Shown: positions 44,043 through 51,704 of the stretch, in pieces
Layout of the letters: each line of letters opens with the position of its first letter
How positions within the stretch are numbered: the first letter of the stretch is position 1
NCBI GenBank assembly: GCA_965204405.1
Contig: CBDBEN010000005.1
Location: 3,410,001 to 3,474,000 of the forward strand
DNA length: 64,000 bases
Reading direction: 5' to 3'
Source of the DNA: JANQPX01 sp965204405
GTDB taxonomy: Bacteria; Pseudomonadota; Alphaproteobacteria; Geminicoccales; Geminicoccaceae
The notes under the pieces: generated by a model
The model's input: the letters and a program-made list of their open reading frames with translations, nothing else
Told to the model about the DNA's origin: nothing
Database searches by the model: none
Translations under genes and position numbers: made by a program

Positions 44043-45242
44043 CTAGGCCAAGCAGTTGCAGGTATCGATGATGATCTTATCCTTCAGTTGACCGGGGCTT
44101 AGGGAGCAGAACGAACGGTGTTTGACCAGCACCACCACGATGTCGGCAAAGGTCATCGCTTCGTCCAGCGACACCAGCTTGAACCCTTCGATCTCCTCCA
44201 CATTGGGCTCGCAAACCAGGACATTACCGAGATCTTCGTCGACCAGGCGATGCGCGATGTGCAGGGCCGGCGACTGACGGAGATCATCGACATCGGCTTT
44301 GAAGGTCACGCCTAGGCAGGCGATGGTCGGCCGCTTGAAACGCTCGGCCTTCGCGCGGATCTTGTCCAGCACCCATTCGGGCTTGGCATCGTTGACTTCC
44401 CGCGCGGTACGGATCAGGCGGGCCTGCTCTGGGGCGCTGGCGACCACGAACCAAGGGTCCACCGCGATGCAATGGCCACCGACACCGGGGCCCGGCTGCA
44501 GCACGTTCACCCGGGGATGGCGGTTGGCCAGACGCACCAGCTCCCAGACATCAATGCCGTGGCGATCGCAGATCATCGACAGTTCGTTGGCAAGCGCGAT
44601 GTTGACGTCCCTGAAGGTGTTCTCGGTAAGCTTGGTCATTTCAGCGAGACGGGCGGTCGCCTCGCAGACCTCGCCGCTCACGAACTGACGATAGAACGCC
44701 GCCGCCGCCGCCGTCGATTTCGCATTGATGCCGCCGACGATCCGGTCATTCCTGACCAGCTCCGTCAGGATGCTCCCCGGCAACACCCGTTCCGGACAGT
44801 GGGCCACCAGGACCTGATCATCCACATCGACCCCATGCCGTCGAAGGGTTTCGGCGACGAGATTGTCGGTTGTGCCAACTGGACAGGTGGATTCGAGAAT
44901 GACCAGATTGCCGGGCTCGACAAAAGGGGCGATCGCCTCGGTCGCCTGCTTCACATAAGTGAGATCCGGCTCGCAGCCATCACGCACCGGCGTCGGCACG
45001 GTGATGAAAAAAACATCCGCCTGCTCCGGCTGCAAAGCCGCCCGAAGATTGCCGGAGCTCACCGCCGAGCGCACCAGTACGTCCAGCTCGGGCTCGCGGA
45101 TATGCACCTCGGCGCGGTTGATCGTGTCCACCACCTCTGCCGAAATATCCACCCCGACAACCGCGCATCCCTTGGTCGCCAGCAGAGACGCGGTGGGCAG
45201 CCCGATATAACCGAGGCCCATCACGCAAATCTTTTCCTTCAT
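44043..45242 (-). CDS. wecC: UDP-N-acetyl-D-mannosamine dehydrogenase-like nucleotide-sugar dehydrogenase
   Basis: A 399-residue enzyme of the UDP-glucose/GDP-mannose dehydrogenase family. The NAD domain is KICVMGLGYIGLPTASLLA. Then come FITVPTPV, VILESTCPVGTTD and CPERVLPGS (VAHCPERVLPG). The catalytic Cys lies in GPGVGGHCIAVDPWFVV, near residue 260. The C-terminal UDP-binding domain is GVTFKADVDDLRQSPALHIA. WecC-type enzymes oxidise the C6 alcohol of UDP-ManNAc to the acid for surface polysaccharide. GGGAG precedes the ATG. No epimerase is adjacent, so the exact sugar is uncertain. Confidence 0.9.
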   Translation of the reverse strand: MKEKICVMGLGYIGLPTASLLATKGCAVVGVDISAEVVDTINRAEVHIREPELDVLVRSAVSSGNLRAALQPEQADVFFITVPTPVRDGCEPDLTYVKQATEAIAPFVEPGNLVILESTCPVGTTDNLVAETLRRHGVDVDDQVLVAHCPERVLPGSILTELVRNDRIVGGINAKSTAAAAAFYRQFVSGEVCEATARLAEMTKLTENTFRDVNIALANELSMICDRHGIDVWELVRLANRHPRVNVLQPGPGVGGHCIAVDPWFVVASAPEQARLIRTAREVNDAKPEWVLDKIRAKAERFKRPTIACLGVTFKADVDDLRQSPALHIAHRLVDEDLGNVLVCEPNVEEIEGFKLVSLDEAMTFADIVVVLVKHRSFCSLSPGQLKDKIIIDTCNCLA

Positions 45243-45349
45243 CCAAATCTCCCATCATGATCAAAGCCATCAAGAAGAGAGAATAAATATTGTCAAGTTC
45301 TACTTATAGTTTATCACCCAAATAGCCCATGCGATGAGCGGCGATCACT

Positions 45350-48130
45350 TCAGGCCAGAGCCCTTTCCAGCGCCGTCACCTCCCCATCCCGCCGATGATA
45401 CCCACAGTCGCTGACCAGCGACGCGGCGGACTTTAGATGGGCACGAGCGTCGTCGCGTTTCCCCTCAGCGAGAGCAAGTCGGGTATATTCGAGATGGGCG
45501 TCGCATTGAAATAAGCGGAGTTCACTCCGTCTAACTAACCTCATCACCTCTCTCAAATCATCTCGTGCTTTTCGAAATTCTCGGATTTTTACAAACAACG
45601 CAGCACGTGCAAGCAAACCATGGGGAAGTCGATGCAATGAACCAGACAATCTTAGTATCTCCACACCTTCATTTAGTTTTTCTTCTGCTTTTTCATATTC
45701 ATTCAAAGAAAGCTCAGAGAGCCCAAGAAAAACATAGTCAAGCGCCGCTATCATTATTGGATCACATTGAGATCTCCATTTCATGGATAGAAGGCACCTT
45801 AAATTCACCTCACTTGCCCGTTCTAAATCCAACAATAAATCAAGGTATCTTTGCCCATTGGTTCGGTGAAGGCGAGGGCGAGGGCGAAAGACCTCAATCA
45901 CATTTTGAATACGTTCTGCTTCGCGAAAAATCCTGAGAGCTCTTTCAAACGCGCCTCTATTTAATTCGACATACGCCAGTGTCGTCATAGAGTTGATCTC
46001 TTGGACCTGATCACCACTACGCTCTGCGTAACAGAGGCTTTCAGAAGCAAACTCTCCCGCGAGAGAAATATCTCCCAGCAACAAATACAGTTCAGATTGA
46101 AGAGACGCACGAGTAGCTGCATTCCGCCAATCCTTCACATTTACGGCAATGCTACGGGCTTCATCCGTGGGAAGTATTGCATCCCGCAGATTACCTTGGG
46201 AGCGCAAGCTATACGCGTATGAGTTAAGAAGCGAAGCGTGGTCTTCTTCTTGGATAGCCGTTAAGCGATTCCTCCAATCATCTCCAATAATATTTGATAT
46301 CAATTGAAGTGATGTATTGTGTGCTCCAAGTACAGAAGTTAGAAAATACTCACTATCGCGCATCAGACGATCTTCATATACTTCAAAAAGAACCTCTTGA
46401 TTTCGCCCAGCGGAACAGCCGTGATAGACAGCCTGAAATAGTGGCACCATCTCCACGAGTGTCTTCGGTCGATGTTCTTTCGGCGCCGTTCTGAAATGCT
46501 TATAGAGCCGCAGGTGACCTGCCTGCCAAGCCGCAAACCGCTCGTCTCGTAGCCGCGCGCCGAAATGTTCCCGCACCAGGGGATGTGCATCCAGCTCCTC
46601 GGAATCGTGGTGACTGGCAGGAGCGAGAAGGCCGATATTGCGGAGGTTTTCCAGGAGCTTCAGCCAACCTGCTTCGCCTAGCTTCGATAGGTCTCCCGTC
46701 AAGCCCGGAATTGCCGGCGCGGCTCGCAAAGCTCTGAGACAGCCGCCATCCGCAGGCCGGTCGAACAGCCCCATGATGTGAAGGAGATCCAGCTCCGGCC
46801 CATCGCCGAAACGCTCGGCGAGGGCGGCCATCACACGGCGGGAATGGCGGTGATTGTCGTCATCCAGGTCGGTGAGATCCGAGATCTCGCTGGCATTCCG
46901 GATGTGTTTGCCTTCGCATCCCCAAAGAAAACTCGCCAGCAACATGATCGCTAGGGCGTGATTGCCGAAGGCTGCGCTCGCCGCTTCCAGTTCTGCATCG
47001 CTGCCACGCACCCCTTTGACCCGCAACAGCGCACGACCTGCGTCCGGCGACAAGCGCTCCAGATTGACTTGCCGCGTGGTGTCGGGAAACTCAAAAAATT
47101 CCTTGATAGGCTCGCGCGTGGTGATCACGCAGAGCCCCTCGTTTTTGATCGCGAGACATTCGATCAGCCGCACCAGCGCCGGGTCTTTGATACCCTGATG
47201 CCGGTCCTGCAGCGGCTCCATTCCATCGAGCAGCAGCAGCGCTTTTTCCCGACCGACAAGCGTCGCCAGTTGCTCGCCCCTTGCCCAGGGTGAGCCGGCA
47301 CTAGGCTCTCCCTCGCCAAAGAAGCGGAGCGCCTCATCGACAAACGCATCGGCCGACGTCACCCGCTCATTGGTTCCCTGACTATAAAACGACCAGGCAA
47401 ATGTGCGGCGCGCACCTCGGAAATTATCGGCAGCGAGCGATGCGATCCACTTATTCAGCAAAGTGGATTTGCCCACACCGCCCCACCCTACCAGCGACAC
47501 GACATTGATGTTTTCGGCCTCCCAGGACTCGTCGAGTGCTTGAAGCTCGTCCTGCCTTCCGAACAATTCGGCGCCGGTGACGGGAAGTCGCTCGATGTCG
47601 ATCAGATTCTCGGGGAGTGGCGGATAGGCTGATGGCTGGACAGGCGGCGCTTGATAACCAGGATCGCTGATGATCTCGAAAATCGTCCTGGCGACCGTCA
47701 GCAGGATTGCATCCTGCGCGGCCTCGTCGGGATAGTCGAGGGTGAGGCATTTGCCGTCACGCGGGATGAGCTGGGTTTGGGCCAGCCAGTCATGCATCTC
47801 CCAAAAGCAGGGGCTGACCAGCACGGGAATGACCGCCATGCCGCGATCGCGCCGCTGTCGGATAAAGTGCGCGACCTCTTCTTTGATGCAGAATTCGGAG
47901 GCCAGAAAATGCTTCGAGATCAGGCAGACGGCAACGCCCGCCTTTTCCATGTTCGCCCGGATCTCGTCATACCAGACCTCACCGCCATCGATCCTGCGGT
48001 CATCCCAGACGACAACCCGGCCCGTAACCTCCAGCGCTTTGAGGTGGGGCCGGAGTTTGTCCTTCCACGCTTCGTCCTGATGGCTGTAGCTGACAAAGAC
48101 CAGCGGTTTATCGCTGCCGTTTTCTCCCAT
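45350..48130 (-). CDS. TIR-STAND NTPase-TPR protein (candidate antiphage NLR-like)
   Basis: A 926-residue three-part protein. Residues 8-150 are a TIR domain (LVFVSYSHQDEAWKDKLRPH, then LASEFCIKEEVAHF, where Glu84 is the expected NADase residue). Residues about 185-400 are an NB-ARC-like STAND ATPase: Walker A GWGGVGKST (215-223), Walker B LLLLDGME (298-305), TTRE (337-340), GNHALAIML (389-397). A winged-helix-like part follows, then TPR-like helices from about 590 to the end. Such proteins sense phage and deplete NAD through TIR. DNA for the TPR half (45540-46500) is much poorer in GC than the ATPase half. It lies 25 bases after a methyltransferase gene on the same strand. Confidence 0.85.
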   Translation of the reverse strand: MGENGSDKPLVFVSYSHQDEAWKDKLRPHLKALEVTGRVVVWDDRRIDGGEVWYDEIRANMEKAGVAVCLISKHFLASEFCIKEEVAHFIRQRRDRGMAVIPVLVSPCFWEMHDWLAQTQLIPRDGKCLTLDYPDEAAQDAILLTVARTIFEIISDPGYQAPPVQPSAYPPLPENLIDIERLPVTGAELFGRQDELQALDESWEAENINVVSLVGWGGVGKSTLLNKWIASLAADNFRGARRTFAWSFYSQGTNERVTSADAFVDEALRFFGEGEPSAGSPWARGEQLATLVGREKALLLLDGMEPLQDRHQGIKDPALVRLIECLAIKNEGLCVITTREPIKEFFEFPDTTRQVNLERLSPDAGRALLRVKGVRGSDAELEAASAAFGNHALAIMLLASFLWGCEGKHIRNASEISDLTDLDDDNHRHSRRVMAALAERFGDGPELDLLHIMGLFDRPADGGCLRALRAAPAIPGLTGDLSKLGEAGWLKLLENLRNIGLLAPASHHDSEELDAHPLVREHFGARLRDERFAAWQAGHLRLYKHFRTAPKEHRPKTLVEMVPLFQAVYHGCSAGRNQEVLFEVYEDRLMRDSEYFLTSVLGAHNTSLQLISNIIGDDWRNRLTAIQEEDHASLLNSYAYSLRSQGNLRDAILPTDEARSIAVNVKDWRNAATRASLQSELYLLLGDISLAGEFASESLCYAERSGDQVQEINSMTTLAYVELNRGAFERALRIFREAERIQNVIEVFRPRPRLHRTNGQRYLDLLLDLERASEVNLRCLLSMKWRSQCDPIMIAALDYVFLGLSELSLNEYEKAEEKLNEGVEILRLSGSLHRLPHGLLARAALFVKIREFRKARDDLREVMRLVRRSELRLFQCDAHLEYTRLALAEGKRDDARAHLKSAASLVSDCGYHRRDGEVTALERALA

Positions 48131-48155
48131 CCGATATCGCTTTCAAATCGGCGGC

Positions 48156-48956
48156 TCAGACTGGCCGTCTGGCCGAGTAATCCTTGATCAGCCCGCCGAA
48201 CCAACTCTTGACGTGAACGTCGGTGAAGCCGGCGCGGGCAAGCGCCTCGGTGATTACCGGCATAGGCACGCAATGTTCGATTGTGTCCCAGTAATAGCGC
48301 ATCAGGGTGTTGGCGCTTTGGTTTTTGGCGCCAAGACCCGCGAAGGTCGGCACCAGCGTCTTCATATAAAATTTGGCGACCGCGAGGCTGATCTTGGACT
48401 CCGGTCTTGCTATCTCCAGGAGCAGCACCTGCCCGCCCGGTTTCAGAACCCGACAATATTCGGCAAAGACGATGTCGAGATCGACCACATGGCGAAGCGC
48501 ATAGCCCATGGTCAGAACGTCGAAGGAGCGATCAGGGAACGGCAGATGTTCTGCGATGCCATGCAGCAACTTGTTGCAGCCCTGAGCCTTGGCCTCGGAA
48601 AGCATGCCGAAGCTTGCATCAAGGCCGATCACGGAGCCTTCTTCGCCCACGAGACTTTGTCCTGCCCGTGCGACCAGCCCTGTCCCGCAAGCGACGTCGA
48701 GCATCGAAATCCCCGATCTCACGCCTGCGCGCTTCAGCGCCTGAGACCGATGCCAGCGGCCCGTGCCGAAAGACAGCCATTGGGTAATGGCATCATACCG
48801 GCCGGCATTCCGGTCGAACAATTCACCAAGCATCGAGCGGCGTTCGCCATCGGAACGGTAATAGTCCCTAAGCGTAGGATGGGGGGCCGTGGAAGGACGC
48901 GTGCCTGATGTCATGGATAAGGGAAACCGGACAAATCTTTGACGATCAACTATCAT
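48156..48956 (-). CDS. UbiE/MenG-like SAM-dependent methyltransferase
   Basis: A 266-residue methyltransferase. FDRNAGRYDAITQWLSFGTG is typical of UbiE/COQ5, SMLDVACGTGLVARAGQSLV is the SAM loop, FDVLTMGYALRHVVDLDIVF and VLKPGGQVLLLEIARPESKI follow. Classical UbiE methylates ubiquinone and menaquinone precursors; this one lies divergently to the polyene cluster and may instead methylate its head group. ATG at 48956 or 48914 (MTSGTRPST) could be the start; neither has a clear ribosome site. The TIR gene follows after 25 bases, probably by chance insertion. Confidence 0.85.
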   Translation of the reverse strand: MIVDRQRFVRFPLSMTSGTRPSTAPHPTLRDYYRSDGERRSMLGELFDRNAGRYDAITQWLSFGTGRWHRSQALKRAGVRSGISMLDVACGTGLVARAGQSLVGEEGSVIGLDASFGMLSEAKAQGCNKLLHGIAEHLPFPDRSFDVLTMGYALRHVVDLDIVFAEYCRVLKPGGQVLLLEIARPESKISLAVAKFYMKTLVPTFAGLGAKNQSANTLMRYYWDTIEHCVPMPVITEALARAGFTDVHVKSWFGGLIKDYSARRPV

Positions 48957-49120
48957 CTTGAAGTTGAGGTGAACCTGTCAGATCATCATTCCTCTGTCAA
49001 TATTGCGGCAGGCCGACTGCCCCCCGCAGGAACGCACTTTCTATTGGGGATTGCGCATTGGCTGACCGCCGCTATACTTTGGCCGCCTTTACCGAGCGTT
49101 CTCAGAAGAATTTTGCCTCA

Positions 49121-49396
49121 ATGACCACCATAACGTTAAGCGTTGAAGAACTGGCACTGGCCGAATTGATCATCGAGACCGTCAATCTCGAAGACGTCAG
49201 GGTCGATGAGATCGATCCGGAAGCGCCTCTGTTCAAGGAAGGGTTAGGGCTCGACTCGATCGATGCCCTGGAGATTGCGTTGGCCATTTCCACGACCTAT
49301 GGATTCGAACTGCGTTCCGACGACGCCGACAATCACAAAATTTTTGCCTCGCTCCGGTCTCTGTCGGCCCATATCGAGTCCAAGCGGGCAAGATAG
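49121..49396 (+). CDS. Acyl carrier protein of the polyene cluster
   Basis: About 91 residues with the phosphopantetheine site GLGLDSIDALEIALAI (Ser of DSI). DSIDALE instead of DSLD is common in aryl-polyene ACPs. The ATG at 49121 gives normal ACP length; TTG at 49058 would add 21 residues. Its stop overlaps the next gene's GTG by one base. It should carry the growing chain. Aryl-polyene clusters usually have two ACPs; only one is present here. Confidence 0.88.
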   Translation: MTTITLSVEELALAELIIETVNLEDVRVDEIDPEAPLFKEGLGLDSIDALEIALAISTTYGFELRSDDADNHKIFASLRSLSAHIESKRAR

Positions 49397-50811
49397 TGCC
49401 GGCCGCATGTCACGGCGACAACCCGAGCCTGCCGCTTCAGAATAACCGGAATCCAGGCGACTGCCGTCCCTTATTGTGGGGACAGCAGCAGCGATGCATG
49501 CCCCGCGAGGACCTGTTCGGTAAAGCCGAAGCCTTCGCTGAAATACTCCCCTCATCCGCTTACACAATTAACCTTTGCACCGAACGCAGCAGCTTCATGG
49601 CCGGGCTGCTCGCGGCACTGCAACGTGATCAGATCGTCCTCCTGCCGCCGTCCCGCGCAACCGGCATCATCCGCGATGTCAAGCGACGCTTTCCCGACAG
49701 CCACATCATGATCGATGCCGATGCAGAGGATACCTGTCAGCTTCGTAACGCAGGCCTTCTCTCACCACTCGATCTCGACGGCCTTCCGGGGAACTGTTCG
49801 GCCAGGAATTTTTCGCCGAGTGCTGCGCAGATTGCCGCCATCGCCTTCACCTCAGGCTCGACCGGTGAAGTCAATGCCCATGAGAAGACGTGGGCGAGCG
49901 TCGAGACCGGGGCAAGGCTCGCGGCGTTGCGCTTCGGCCTGACGCCGGAGACCGGCATCGTCGCCACCGTGCCGCCGCAGCACATGTACGGGTTGGAAAC
50001 CTCGATATTCTACCCGCTGATCGTCGGCTGTTCGGTCCACACCAGCCGCCCGGTCCTGCCGAGCGAAATCCAAAAGGCACTGAACGAGGTCGCAACCAAA
50101 AAACGACTGTTGATCACCACCCCCATTCACCTGCGAAGCATCGTCAAGACATCCTTGGACTGGCCGCACATCGATGCAGTGATCTCGGCGACGGCGCCGC
50201 TCAGCGTCGAACTCGCAGGCCTTGCCGAGCGGCATCTGAATGCTCCGGTCTACGAGATCTACGGCTGCACCGAAGCGGGATCGATTGCCAGCCGCCGAAC
50301 GGTCGAGGGGGACATTTGGACGCTCTATGATGGCGTTCAGTTCTCGGCAACCGACACTGAAGGTCGCCCGGTGGTGCATGGCGGCCATGTCATGGAGCCG
50401 ACGCCCCTTGCCGACGTGCTGGACCGGCTCGACAGCACCCGTTTCCGGCTGATCGGCCGAGCGGCGGATCAGGTCGGCATCGCCGGCAAACGAGCCTCGC
50501 TCGGCGACCTCAATCGCAAGCTTTGCGCAATTGAGGGGGTCGATGACGGCGTCTTCATCGCGCGCGGCAATGATGGGGACGGCAAGGTTCAAAGGCTCGG
50601 CTGCCTCTATGTCAGCGCCCGCCTTGATGAGCGGGCGGTGATGGCGGAGCTGCGATCGATGATCGATTCCGCCTTTCTGCCGAGACCGATCAGGCGGGTC
50701 GAGGCGCTGCCTTATAACGAGCTTGGCAAGCTACCGCGCCAAAAACTCCTAGAACAGCTCAATGGCAGGGACATGGTCCGGGCGAGGAAAACCTCGACCT
50801 CCGCAGCCTGA
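49396..50811 (+). CDS. AMP-dependent acyl/aryl ligase (ApeH-like)
   Basis: A 471-residue adenylating enzyme. AIAFTSGSTGEVNAHEKTW is the phosphate loop (Pro of the usual STGxP is Val here, the later Lys kept). PPQHMYGLETSIFYPLIVGC, ISATAPLSVELA, EIYGCTEAGSIASRR and RLIGRAADQVGIAGKRASLG are further core motifs, and NELGKLPRQKLLE has the C-terminal Lys. It is shorter than usual acyl-CoA synthetases. It likely activates the starter acid and loads the ACP. It starts at GTG, coupled to the ACP gene. Confidence 0.85.
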   Translation: MPAACHGDNPSLPLQNNRNPGDCRPLLWGQQQRCMPREDLFGKAEAFAEILPSSAYTINLCTERSSFMAGLLAALQRDQIVLLPPSRATGIIRDVKRRFPDSHIMIDADAEDTCQLRNAGLLSPLDLDGLPGNCSARNFSPSAAQIAAIAFTSGSTGEVNAHEKTWASVETGARLAALRFGLTPETGIVATVPPQHMYGLETSIFYPLIVGCSVHTSRPVLPSEIQKALNEVATKKRLLITTPIHLRSIVKTSLDWPHIDAVISATAPLSVELAGLAERHLNAPVYEIYGCTEAGSIASRRTVEGDIWTLYDGVQFSATDTEGRPVVHGGHVMEPTPLADVLDRLDSTRFRLIGRAADQVGIAGKRASLGDLNRKLCAIEGVDDGVFIARGNDGDGKVQRLGCLYVSARLDERAVMAELRSMIDSAFLPRPIRRVEALPYNELGKLPRQKLLEQLNGRDMVRARKTSTSAA

Positions 50812-50813
50812 TC

Positions 50814-51704
50814 ATGGCCGAAGCCTGGCTGGACCGGCGCGAACGCGGTTCGTTTTTGCTTCTGCGCTTCATGAGCTGGCTGGTGCGCCGTCTCGGACGC
50901 TCGCTCACGACACCGCTGCTTTATCCCATCGCCGGCTATTTCGTGCTGACCTCGGGAGAAGCGAGACTAGCGTCACGGGACTTTCTGGCAAGAGCCTGTT
51001 CGAGGCAGCCCAGCCGGTGGGCGGTCTTTCGACATATTCACTGTTTCGCCACCACAATCCTCGACCGATTCCTGTTCTTCTCGACCGATGGCAGGGAATT
51101 CGACATCACCGTCAACGATCCCGACGGCTTGATCGGCCATATGGAACGTGGCCAGGGATGCGTTCTGATCGGCGCTCATCTCGGTAGTTTCGACATGCTC
51201 CGCGCCTTCACGCTCAAGCAGACCGAGGTGAAGCTCAAGATCCTGATGCGCGCAGAGCACAGCCAGATGCTCACCAGCATGCTCGCCGCCCTCGATCCCA
51301 AAGTGGCCGAAAGCCTGATCACCATCCGCGGCATGGGCGATATCCTCCGCCTGAAGGAGTGGATCGAGCAGGGCTATATCGTCGCCCTTCTCGGTGATCG
51401 TGCGACCGAGAAGGAGCAGCAGATCAGTGTCGACTTTTTGGGCGATCCCGCTCTCTTTCCGGCATCGCCCATCCAGCTTGCAGCCTCGCTGAAAGCGCCG
51501 GTCTACACGTTTTTCGGCCTCTATCGAGGCGGGTGCCGCTATGAGGCCCATTTCGATCTTCTGGCCGAGTGCATCGATCTGCCACGCCAGGACCGGACGG
51601 CGGCAACGGCTGGCTGGCTTCAGCTTTATGCCGACCGCCTTGCCCATTATGCGCGGCAAGCCCCCTATAATTGGTTCAACTTCTTTCCCTTCTGGCGCGC
51701 TTGA
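50814..51704 (+). CDS. LpxL/HtrB-type lysophospholipid acyltransferase
   Basis: 296 residues. GAHLGSFDMLRAFTLKQ has the acyltransferase HxxxxD motif (His116, Asp121), ILMRAEHSQML and VALLGDRATEKEQQISVDFL follow, and NWFNFFPFW closes the domain as in LpxL relatives. An N-terminal hydrophobic segment anchors it to the inner membrane. In aryl-polyene clusters such enzymes move the finished chain to a lipid acceptor. It starts two bases after the ligase stop and overlaps the exporter gene. Confidence 0.88.
   Translation: MAEAWLDRRERGSFLLLRFMSWLVRRLGRSLTTPLLYPIAGYFVLTSGEARLASRDFLARACSRQPSRWAVFRHIHCFATTILDRFLFFSTDGREFDITVNDPDGLIGHMERGQGCVLIGAHLGSFDMLRAFTLKQTEVKLKILMRAEHSQMLTSMLAALDPKVAESLITIRGMGDILRLKEWIEQGYIVALLGDRATEKEQQISVDFLGDPALFPASPIQLAASLKAPVYTFFGLYRGGCRYEAHFDLLAECIDLPRQDRTAATAGWLQLYADRLAHYARQAPYNWFNFFPFWRA

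Noticed and set aside
45871..45895. GGCGAG short tandem in the TIR gene
   Set aside because: It encodes a short Arg-Pro stretch in frame; too short to call a regulatory repeat.
48131..48155. Idea that the UbiE-like methyltransferase is part of the TIR defence system
   Set aside because: The 25-base gap allows co-transcription, but the methyltransferase fits the divergent polyene cluster better and no known TIR-STAND system uses a UbiE-type enzyme.
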